NCBI RefSeq assembly: GCF_001187915.1
Contig: NZ_LGIU01000034.1
Span: 1-64,000, forward strand
Reading direction: 5' to 3'
Length of the DNA stretch: 64,000 nucleotides
DNA from: Arthrobacter sp. RIT-PI-e
GTDB lineage: Bacteria > Actinomycetota > Actinomycetes > Actinomycetales > Micrococcaceae
Part shown: positions 52,959 to 60,309 of the stretch, piece after piece
Layout: every line of letters starts with the position of its first letter
Position numbering within the stretch: position 1 is the stretch's first letter
Position numbers and translations under genes: made by a program
Notes under the pieces: generated by a model
What the model was told of the DNA's origin: nothing
The model's input: only the letters and a program-made list of their open reading frames with translations
Databases searched by the model: none

Positions 52959-52998
52959 TGCGTGTTTTACGCAATAGGTATGGCGCATATCGCGCATA
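52959..52998. promoter_or_regulatory. Repeated elements in the divergent ABC / DUF1537 promoter region
   Basis: Two kinds of repeat lie in this AT-richer 181-nt gap: an inverted repeat TGCGT/ACGCA (52959-52973) and a direct repeat GCGCATA-TC-GCGCATA (52983-52998). They probably mark binding sites for the DeoR-family protein at 55554 or another regulator that controls both arms. Confidence 0.4.
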
Positions 52999-53064
52999 AC
53001 TGTCATGATGATGGTCACGACGGCCTTCCCTCGAAGGCCTCGGCCGGGAACGAGGAGGGACGCA

Positions 53065-54416
53065 GTGACGCACATCGTGGTGCAGGCCGACGATCTCTCT
53101 GGAGCCGCCGAGACCGCCCAGTGCTTCGTCCGTCGGGGTCTGCGCACCGTGCTCGTCCTGGCCCGGGACGGGGCCTCCTCCGGCGACCGCACCGCGCACT
53201 CCCCCGAGGCCGACGTCGTCGTCCACGACACCCACCCCCGCGGCACGGGCGCGGCGGAGGCCCGGCGCCGCACGGGCGACGTGTTCCGGGACCTTCCCCC
53301 CGGTCCGGACACGCTCGTCCTCAAGAAGATCGACTCCCTCTGGCGCGGGAACATCCACGCGGAGATCTCCGCCCTGACCGCGGCCGGACACCACGTCGTC
53401 GTCGCCGGGGCCCTTCCCCACCTGGGCCGCGCGGTGCTCGACGGCCGGCCCGTCGTCGACGGCGTCCCCCTGGCCGCCACGGAGCGGTGGCAGGCGGAAG
53501 CAGCCCCACCCCCCACCGACCTCCGGGTGCTGCTCCGCCCCGACGCACCCGAGCAGGTCCGCCACCTCCCGCTGGCACTCCTGCGCTCCGCGGACCGCGC
53601 CTCCCGGCTGGCCGAACGGCTCTCGGGCCCGGATCCCGTGGTCCTGCTGGTGGACGGCGAGACCGACGCCGACCTCGACCTCGTGGTGGAGTTCCTGCTG
53701 GGCGGCGGCTCCGGCGCGGGTGGGCGGCGGGTGGTCCTCGCCGGCACCGGCGCCGCCGCCGTCGCCCTCGCCGACCGCTGCGCACCCCCTGCCGCTCAGC
53801 ACCACGCTGATGCGCACAACGCGCAGAATGTCCCGTCCGGGACACCAGAGGCGCCCGGGGGCGGGCGGGGCCCCCGCAGCCGACCGGGGCTCGCCGTCGT
53901 CGGAACCGCCTCGGCCCCGGCGCACCGGCAGCTCGGCAGGCCCGGGGAGCGCGGGTTCCTCCGGCTCCGGATCCCCGCAGCGGACCCGTCCGCCCCGGAG
54001 GAGGCCCTGCTGCGGTGCCGCCCCGCGCTGGCCGCGGGCTCCGCCGCGTCGTCACCCCCGCCGCGGCCGCCCTGGTCCCCGCCCGCCCGGCCCCCGCCGC
54101 CGCCTCCCCCGCGCGGGTCGCCGCCCGCGTGGCCGGCGGCCCCTCGCCGCCCGATCTCCTGCTGCCCGGCGGGGGGCCGGCGCGCGAGGTGCTGACCGTC
54201 CTCGGGCACCGCGGCCTGGTACCGCTGCGGGCGGCCCAGCACGGCGCCGTCGTCAGCCGCACCGGGGACGGGACGCTCGTGGGGACCAAGCCCGGGAGCT
54301 TCGGCGACGACGACGCGCTCGCCGAGCTCCACGACCTCCTCCGGCACGTTCGCGCCGCCGATCCATCGACCACCGACACCACCGCATCTTCCGTCTACAC
54401 CCTGGAGCAACCATGA
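53065..54416 (+). pseudogene. Four-carbon acid sugar kinase (DUF1537 family), frameshifted
   Basis: GTG start at 53065 with a strong GAGGAGGGA. The N-terminal DUF1537 domain reads normally (VVQADDLSGAAETAQCFVRRG, LKKIDSLWRGN, LVVAGALPHLGRAV-like) to about residue 320. Near 54005-54045 the similarity moves to another frame, which encodes RRVVTP and the conserved C-terminal LLPGGGPAREVL and GTLVGTKPGSFGDDDAL. The original frame stops at 54195 in Pro-rich nonsense. The second frame ends at 54416, overlapping pdxA2 as ATGA. DUF1537 enzymes phosphorylate D-threonate/D-erythronate-type acids. Either a true inactivation or a sequencing indel in a GC tract. Confidence 0.75.
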
Positions 54417-55450
54417 CCACGACGCTCGACCCGACAGAGATCCGCAACGACCTGCCCCTGGTGGCCGTCACCATGGGCGACGGCGCAGGGGTGGGCCCCG
54501 AGGTGGTGGTGGCCGCCGTCCTGGACCCGCAGAGCAACGCCGAGTGCCGCCCGGTGGTCATCGGGGACGCCGGCCGGCTGCGGCAGGCCGCGGAGGTCCT
54601 CGGCATCAGCGCCGACATCCGGACGATCACCACCGTGGGCGAGGCCGTCTTCGAGCCGGGCCGGGTCAACGTGATCGACCTCGCGCTGCTGCCGGAGGAC
54701 CTGGCCTGGGGTGAGCTCTCCGCCACGGCCGGGCATGCCGCGTACGAGTACATCCGGGTGGCCAGTGAGCTGGCGATGGCCGGGGAGGTGCACGCCATCT
54801 GCACCGCCCCGCTCAACAAGGAGGCACTGCACGCGGCCGGCCACGTCTACCCCGGCCACACCGAGCTCCTGGCGCACCTGACGGGCACCGAGGAGGTGTC
54901 CATGATGCTCTCCACCCCGAAGATCAGGGTGATCCACGTGACCACGCACATCGGCCTCGTGGATGCCATCCGGAAGATCAACCCCGATCTCGTGGAACGG
55001 ACCGTCCGGCGCGGCCACGACGCCCTCGTGCGGGCCGGTGTCCCCGCACCGAAGATCGGGGTGTGCGCCATCAATCCCCACGCCGGTGAGAACGGCCTCT
55101 TCGGGCAGGGCGAGGAGGCCGAGAAGATCGCCCCCGGCGTGCAGCGGGCGGCCGCGGACGGCATCGACGTCACCGGTCCGCTCCCGGCGGACACCCTCTT
55201 CTTCCTGGCCGGGCGCGGTGACTACGACCTCGTGGTGGCGATGTACCACGACCAGGGGCACGGCCCGGTGAAGGTGCTGGGGATCGAGGCCGGGGTGAAC
55301 ATCACCGTGGGGCTCCCGGTCATCCGCACGTCCGTGGACCACGGCACGGCCTTCGACATCGCGGGCAAGGCCATCGCCGACCCACGCAGTATGGTGGAAG
55401 CTCTCCACCAGGCCGCAGAGATGGCGACCCGCCCGAGCGTCACCGCCTGA
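54413..55450 (+). CDS. pdxA2: PdxA2-type 4-phospho acid-sugar dehydrogenase
   Basis: 345 residues, PdxA family: VTMGDGAGVGPEV at the start, APLNKEALHAAGHVYPGHTELLA (metal His), AINPHAGENGLFG, VVAMYHDQGHGPVK and VIRTSVDHGTAFDIAGK. PdxA makes a vitamin B6 precursor, but the paralogue PdxA2 works with DUF1537 kinases in catabolism, oxidising 4-phospho-D-threonate or -erythronate with decarboxylation to dihydroxyacetone phosphate. The coupled DUF1537 kinase gene makes the catabolic reading much more likely here. Confidence 0.92.
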   Translation: MTTTLDPTEIRNDLPLVAVTMGDGAGVGPEVVVAAVLDPQSNAECRPVVIGDAGRLRQAAEVLGISADIRTITTVGEAVFEPGRVNVIDLALLPEDLAWGELSATAGHAAYEYIRVASELAMAGEVHAICTAPLNKEALHAAGHVYPGHTELLAHLTGTEEVSMMLSTPKIRVIHVTTHIGLVDAIRKINPDLVERTVRRGHDALVRAGVPAPKIGVCAINPHAGENGLFGQGEEAEKIAPGVQRAAADGIDVTGPLPADTLFFLAGRGDYDLVVAMYHDQGHGPVKVLGIEAGVNITVGLPVIRTSVDHGTAFDIAGKAIADPRSMVEALHQAAEMATRPSVTA

Positions 55451-55553
55451 GGCGCACCGTAGGACGGTGGGCCCACGAGGACGTCGCGGGGAGGCCGGTA
55501 GCGGACCCCCTCGGGATCCTCCCGGGGCGGACGCCGACAGGAAGCGGGTACCC

Positions 55554-56336
55554 ATGGCGACGGCCAGCGCCAGGCGAGAAGAGATCTACCACCTCGCGGT
55601 CACCACGGGCCTCGCCTCCGTGGAGGACCTCTCCGCGCGGTTCGGCGTCACCGCCTCCACGATCCGCCGGGACCTCGCCCGCCTGAACGGCCAGGGACGC
55701 CTGGCCCGCACCTACGGCGGAGCCATGGCCCTGGGCGCCCACCCGGAGGCGTCGCTGCGCCAACGGACCGGGGAGGCCTTCGAGGAGAAGCACGCCATCG
55801 CGCGCCTCGCGGCCGCCCTGGTGGGTCGCGGTGAGAGCATCATGCTCGACGCCGGCTCCACGGTGGGCGCACTGGCCCACGAGCTGCGGTCGTTCGAGGA
55901 CCTGTTCGTCACCACGCCGGGGATCAACACCCTGCAGGAGCTGGCGGACTCGGAGGGCGTCACGATCGACTGCCTGGGCGGGCGCATGCGGAGCCTGAGC
56001 CAGAGCTTCGTGGGCCCCCTGGCCGAGGCGTCCCTCGAACGCATGAGCTTCGACCGCGCGTTCATCGGCGCGGATGCGGTCACCGCCGACTCCGGGATCT
56101 GCGAGGCCGACCACGCCCAGACGCGGCTGAAGGAACTCGCCGCGCGGCGCAGTGAGCACGTCTACGTCCTCGCGCACTCGGCCAAGCTGGGGCTGCGCCC
56201 CTTCCACGCCTGGACCCGCCTCCCCCTGCCGTGGACGCTGATCACGGACGACGGCGCCGACCCGGCGGAGATCGCGAAGTTCCAGGACACCGGTGTCTCC
56301 GTGGAGGTGGCTAGGCTGGGCCCATGGCCACAGTGA
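55554..56336 (+). CDS. DeoR family transcriptional regulator
   Basis: 260 residues. The N-terminal DeoR winged helix (about 5-58) has ARREEIYHLAV and FGVTASTIRRDLARLNGQGRLARTYGGA. The C-terminal DeoRC sensor domain (about 75-240) has GESIMLDAGSTVGALA and DRAFIGADAVTADSGICEAD. Such proteins bind phosphorylated sugars. It probably represses the kinase-pdxA2 unit and the divergent ABC unit. It overlaps the next gene by 13 nt, although that gene belongs to a housekeeping-like trio. Confidence 0.88.
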   Translation: MATASARREEIYHLAVTTGLASVEDLSARFGVTASTIRRDLARLNGQGRLARTYGGAMALGAHPEASLRQRTGEAFEEKHAIARLAAALVGRGESIMLDAGSTVGALAHELRSFEDLFVTTPGINTLQELADSEGVTIDCLGGRMRSLSQSFVGPLAEASLERMSFDRAFIGADAVTADSGICEADHAQTRLKELAARRSEHVYVLAHSAKLGLRPFHAWTRLPLPWTLITDDGADPAEIAKFQDTGVSVEVARLGPWPQ

Positions 56337-57025
56337 TCCTCGTGCGGCACGGCCGCACCACAGCGAATGCCTCCGGAGTGCTGGCCGGCAGGGCCGACGG
56401 CGTCAGCCTCGACGACGTCGGCCGCGACCAGGCCACCGCGACCGGGACCCGGCTCGCCGCCGTCCCCCTGGTCGGGGTGGTGTCGAGCCCCCTGGAGCGC
56501 TGCCGGCAGACCGCCGGGTACATCCTCGACCGGCAGACCGGCGCCCCGCACGCGCCGATCGACCCCGATCTCACCGAGTGCGACTACGGCACGTGGCAGG
56601 GCCGTACGCTCGTGGACCTCGCCACCGAACCCCTGTGGTCCACGGTGCAGTCCCAGCCCTCCGCCGTCGTCTTCCCTGGGGGCGAGTCCATGGCCGCGAT
56701 GCAGGCCCGGTCCGTGGCGGCGGTCCGGCGCCTCGACGCGGCGTTCGAGGCCGAGCACGGCGAGGGCGCCGTCTGGGCCGCGGTGAGCCACGGCGACATC
56801 ATCAAGGCCATCCTCGCCGACGCGCTGGGCACGCACCTCGACCTGTTCCAGCGCATCACCGTGGGCCCCGCCTCCGTGTCGATCGTGCGCTACGGCAGCA
56901 GCCGTCCCACCGTCTTCACCACCAACACCGACGCCGGGGATCTCTCCTGGCTGGTGAACACCGCCGGTACGGGTGACGCCCCGGTGGGCGGTGGTGCCGG
57001 GCACGCGGCGCCACCGGCCGGATGA
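56324..57025 (+). CDS. Histidine phosphatase family protein (MSMEG_4193-type)
   Basis: 233 residues. Phosphoglycerate-mutase-like fold with LVRHGRT (catalytic His9), SPLERCRQTA, the acidic TECDYGTW and second His in AVSHGDIIKAI. This subfamily is found in most actinobacteria next to DUF3090 and SCO1664-type genes, as it is here. The phosphorylated substrate is unknown. Confidence 0.88.
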   Translation: MATVILVRHGRTTANASGVLAGRADGVSLDDVGRDQATATGTRLAAVPLVGVVSSPLERCRQTAGYILDRQTGAPHAPIDPDLTECDYGTWQGRTLVDLATEPLWSTVQSQPSAVVFPGGESMAAMQARSVAAVRRLDAAFEAEHGEGAVWAAVSHGDIIKAILADALGTHLDLFQRITVGPASVSIVRYGSSRPTVFTTNTDAGDLSWLVNTAGTGDAPVGGGAGHAAPPAG

Positions 57026-57040
57026 GCCTAAAATAGGTCC

Positions 57041-57592
57041 ATGCCTACAACCGTTCACGAGTTCGCCTGGCCAGACCGGGTCGTCGTCGGCACCATCGGC
57101 GTCCCGGGGCAACGCACGTTCTACCTGCAGGTCCGCACGGGGAAGCAGATCGTGAGCATCGCCCTGGAGAAGCAGCAGTCGGCGCAGCTCGCGGAGAAGA
57201 TCGACGAGATCCTGGATCAGCTGGTCACCCTCGAGGGGAACCCGTTCAGCGTCCCTGCGAGCACGCCGATCGAGCTCGTGGACAACGATCAGCTCGAGCC
57301 GGTGGAGGAGCAGTTCCGCACCGGGGTCATGAGCCTGGGCTGGGACCCGTCCACGGCGCAGATCGTCATCGAGGCCTACCCGATCACCGAGGTGGACGAG
57401 GACGACGACGGACTGCTCGACGACGATGACGACGAGGCCACCGAGGTGCTGCGGGTCCGCATGCCGGTGGGGACCGCCCGCGCGTTCACGAAGCGGACGC
57501 ACGAGGTGGTGGGCGCAGGGAGGCCGCTCTGCGTGATCTGCGGTCAGCCGATCGACGCCGACGGGCACATCTGCGCCATCCCCGAGGTCTGA
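57041..57592 (+). CDS. DUF3090 domain protein
   Basis: 183 residues of the actinobacterial DUF3090 family: FAWPDRVVVGTIGVPGQRTFYLQ at the start, an acidic central segment (EDDDGLLDDDDDE) and a C-terminal putative zinc site CVICGQPIDADGHIC. Function not established. It lies 15 nt after the phosphatase gene, and its stop overlaps the start of the next gene (TGATG), in the conserved three-gene order. Confidence 0.88.
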   Translation: MPTTVHEFAWPDRVVVGTIGVPGQRTFYLQVRTGKQIVSIALEKQQSAQLAEKIDEILDQLVTLEGNPFSVPASTPIELVDNDQLEPVEEQFRTGVMSLGWDPSTAQIVIEAYPITEVDEDDDGLLDDDDDEATEVLRVRMPVGTARAFTKRTHEVVGAGRPLCVICGQPIDADGHICAIPEV

Positions 57593-58359
57593 TGCCCGCG
57601 CCCGACCTCGTGACCGACGAGCTGACGCTCACCGGCCGCATCAGGACGGCGTCGAACGCCACCTTCGTGGGCACCATCGGCGACACCGCGGTGGTGTACA
57701 AACCGATGCGCGGCGAGAAGCCGCTGTGGGACTTCCCCGACGGCTTCCTCGCGCACCGCGAGGTGGCCGCCCATCTCGTGTCCGAGGTGCTGAGCTGGGA
57801 CATCGTGCCGCGCACCTGGCTGCGCGAGGGTCCGCTGGGTGAGGGCATGGTGCAGCTCTGGCAGGAGATCGACCCCGAGCAGGACCCCGTGGACCTGGTC
57901 GCCGCGGACGACGTCCCGGAATCGGGGTGGAAGCAGGTGCTCGAGGGTCAGGACGACGACGGGCGGATCGTCGCCCTCGTCCACGAGGACACCCCGGCCC
58001 TGCGGCGCATGGCGGTGTTCGACGTCGTGGTGAACAACGCCGACCGCAAGGGCGACCACATCCTCGCCCTCCAGGACGGCCACCGGCACGGGGTGGACCA
58101 CGGGCTCACCTTCCACAGCGAGCACAAGCTGCGCACGGTGCTGTGGGGATGGGTCGGGGAGACGCTGACCACCGAGGAGCTCGACGGCGTCGGCCGGGTC
58201 CGCGAGGACCTGGACGGTGAGCTGGGCCGGCAGCTGGCGGAGCTGCTGACGGCGGAGGAGATCGCGGCCCTCACCGCACGCTGCGACCGGTTGCGCGCAG
58301 CGGGCCGGTTCCCGGGCCCGAGCGGCGACATGCCGGCGGTCCCCTGGCCGCTGTTCTGA
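57592..58359 (+). CDS. SCO1664 family protein (PI3/4-kinase-like fold)
   Basis: 255 residues. Small kinase-like protein of the SCO1664 family: TFVGTIGDTAVVYKPMRGEKPLWDF includes the nucleotide-site Lys, then VVNNADRKGDHIL (catalytic loop with Asn/Asp) and GVDHGLTFH (metal Asp). It resembles phosphatidylinositol 3/4-kinase catalytic cores. In many actinobacteria the next gene is mshC (mycothiol cysteine ligase); here a convergent exporter follows instead. Confidence 0.88.
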   Translation: MPAPDLVTDELTLTGRIRTASNATFVGTIGDTAVVYKPMRGEKPLWDFPDGFLAHREVAAHLVSEVLSWDIVPRTWLREGPLGEGMVQLWQEIDPEQDPVDLVAADDVPESGWKQVLEGQDDDGRIVALVHEDTPALRRMAVFDVVVNNADRKGDHILALQDGHRHGVDHGLTFHSEHKLRTVLWGWVGETLTTEELDGVGRVREDLDGELGRQLAELLTAEEIAALTARCDRLRAAGRFPGPSGDMPAVPWPLF

Positions 58360-58409
58360 GGGGGCGGGGGCCGTCATGGCGCTGATCACGGAGCAGGCTC
58401 ACCGACCTC

Positions 58410-59135
58410 TCACCACAGGCTGCGCAGCAGACCGACGCCGATCCCCAGCATCACGACCGCGGGGACCACCTCGAGGACGTACCAGATGGGGGCCCGCTGC
58501 AGCAGGCCGGCGAGGGACCGCGCGGCGTAGCCGATCCCGCAGAACCAGACGGTGCTGGCCAGGACGGAACCGGCCACGACCCACCACCGGCCCGACGCGC
58601 CGTGGGAGCTCCCGGCGGTGCCGAGCACGAACATGGTCTCCAGCAGCACCTGCGGGTTCAGCCAGGTCACCGCCACGGCGGTCCCCGCGACCGCCCAGGC
58701 GCCCCTCCTGCGGGCCGGCCCGTCGGCCTCCGGGTGGTCGGGCTCCGCGCCCTCGGCCGGCGTCGAGGGCGCCACGGTCAGGGCTGCCCCTGCGACAGCC
58801 GGTGTCCTGCGGGAGCGGGCACGCAGTGTCCGGGCACGGCGGGCGGCTCCTACGGCGAGCCAAAACAGGAAACCCGCGCCGGGCACGGTCAGCACCTCGC
58901 GGGGCAGCGGCGCCGCGGCGGGGGCCCCGGCGACGCCGAGGACGCCGAGCACCACCAGCCCGACGTCGGAGGCCAGGAAGACCCCCGCCACCAGTCCCGG
59001 CCGGTGACGCTGCATCCCGTGGCGGATCAGCAGCAGGTTCTGCGCACCCAGGGAGGTCAGCAGGGCCAGGCAGGTGGCGAAGCCGGTGAGGGCGGCCGTC
59101 AGGGCCGTGGAGGTGGTCACGTCGAGGGGAAGCAC
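58410..59135 (-). CDS. LysE/ArgO family amino acid exporter
   Basis: GTG start; 241 residues, about six membrane helices. LysE/ArgO signature LTSLGAQNLLLIRHGMQRHRPG near the N-terminus and VTWLNPQVLLETMFVLG in helix 4. A long charged cytosolic loop (about 110-150) separates the halves. Exports basic amino acids (lysine, arginine). It is divergent from an ArgP/LysG-type regulator, the classical arrangement. Confidence 0.9.
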   Translation of the reverse strand: MLPLDVTTSTALTAALTGFATCLALLTSLGAQNLLLIRHGMQRHRPGLVAGVFLASDVGLVVLGVLGVAGAPAAAPLPREVLTVPGAGFLFWLAVGAARRARTLRARSRRTPAVAGAALTVAPSTPAEGAEPDHPEADGPARRRGAWAVAGTAVAVTWLNPQVLLETMFVLGTAGSSHGASGRWWVVAGSVLASTVWFCGIGYAARSLAGLLQRAPIWYVLEVVPAVVMLGIGVGLLRSLW

Positions 59136-59204
59136 GTCCCCGACCCTATGAAGTGGAAGGTATCAAGGCCAGCGAAAGAATCTGAAGCCTCCTAAGGTGT
59201 GCTC

Positions 59205-60104
59205 ATGTTCCCGTTCCAGCACGAACACCTCGAGACGCTCATCGCCCTGGTGGACCACGGCTCCTTCGACGCCGCGGCCGCCGAGCTGCACATGTCCGCG
59301 TCCGCGGTGTCCCAGCGGGTCAAGGCGATGGAGGCCCGCTGCGGCACCGCGCTGGTACGCCGCACGCTGCCGGTGGGCGTGACCCCGGCCGGGGAGACGC
59401 TGCTGCGCACGGCCCGGCAGATCCAGCGGCTGCAGCACGACGCACTGGAGGAGCTCGGCCTTCCGGGCAGCGGCGTGCGGACCGAGATCCCGGTGGTGGT
59501 CAACCCGGATTCATTCGCCGCCTGGTTCCTGGACGTCATGGCCGCGGTGCACGACGAGACCGGGGCCACCTTCACCGTGCACCTGGAGGCCGAGCAGCAC
59601 TCCGCCGACCACCTGCACCGCGGTACGGTGATGGCCGCCGTGACCGCCACCCCGCGGCCCGTCCAGGGGTGCACCGTCTCGACCCTCGGCACGATGCGCT
59701 ACCGGGCGGTGGCGACACCCGCCGTCGTCGCCCGCCACGGCGGTGTGGAGAAGACCCTCGCGGCCCTGGATCAGATCCCGGTGCTGGTCTTCGACCGCGC
59801 CGACGACCTCCAGCACCGCTTCGTGCGCGAGCACCTGGGACGGACCCTGGCCTCGCCGGCCCACTACGTGCCGGCCTCCGCCCAGTACACCGAGGCACTG
59901 CTGCAGGATCTGGGGTGGGGGCTGCTCACCGATCCCTTCTGCCGGCAGGAGCTGGACCGCGGAACCCTGGTGGAGCTGGCCCCCGGCGTCGAACTGACCG
60001 TCCCGCTCTACTGGCAGCGGTGGCGGATCGACTCGCCGCTGATGGATCTGGTCACCCGCACCGTGGAGCGTGCCGCCTCGCGCGTCCTGCAGCCGGTGCC
60101 CTGA
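59205..60104 (+). CDS. LysR family regulator, ArgP/LysG type
   Basis: ATG at 59205 with AAGG 7 nt upstream; 299 residues. LTTR winged helix (HEHLETLIALVDHGSFDAAAAELHMSASAVSQRVKAME) and a two-lobe effector domain with LLQDLGWGLLTDP. ArgP/LysG proteins activate the divergent lysE/argO gene when basic amino acids accumulate. The 69-nt intergenic region is AT-richer and should hold the operator. Confidence 0.92.
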   Translation: MFPFQHEHLETLIALVDHGSFDAAAAELHMSASAVSQRVKAMEARCGTALVRRTLPVGVTPAGETLLRTARQIQRLQHDALEELGLPGSGVRTEIPVVVNPDSFAAWFLDVMAAVHDETGATFTVHLEAEQHSADHLHRGTVMAAVTATPRPVQGCTVSTLGTMRYRAVATPAVVARHGGVEKTLAALDQIPVLVFDRADDLQHRFVREHLGRTLASPAHYVPASAQYTEALLQDLGWGLLTDPFCRQELDRGTLVELAPGVELTVPLYWQRWRIDSPLMDLVTRTVERAASRVLQPVP

Positions 60105-60123
60105 ACGTGTGGCAGCCCTGACA

Positions 60124-60142
60124 CCGGTGGTTCGACCACCGG
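60124..60142 (+). terminator. Terminator after the LysR gene
   Basis: CCGGTGGT / ACCACCGG, an 8-bp perfect stem with a TCG loop, lies 19 nt after the regulator stop and separates it from the surface-protein gene. A second hairpin GCTCCGG/CCGGAGC (60215-60234) lies in the leader of the latter. Confidence 0.5.
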
Positions 60143-60309
60143 GGTGGTGATCCCTGTCCAGGGCGATTTCCCCAAGACAAGCTCAGGTTGTCCGAAAGAT
60201 CGGCTCCGAGGTTTGCTCCGGTGACCGCCGGAGCTCTAGCTTGCCCATGGGACTTCCAGGAATGTCCCGGCCCCACCTCCCTGAAGCCGCCCCCGTCGTG
60301 GTTCCCACG

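Noticed and set aside
60124-60142. tRNA-like GGTTCGACC segment
   Set aside because: It resembles a T-arm, but no acceptor, D or anticodon arms surround it. It is a simple terminator hairpin.
60105-60309. Possible riboswitch in the surface-protein leader
   Set aside because: Two hairpins are present, but I could not match conserved loops of any known class. I treat them as a terminator plus a leader stem.
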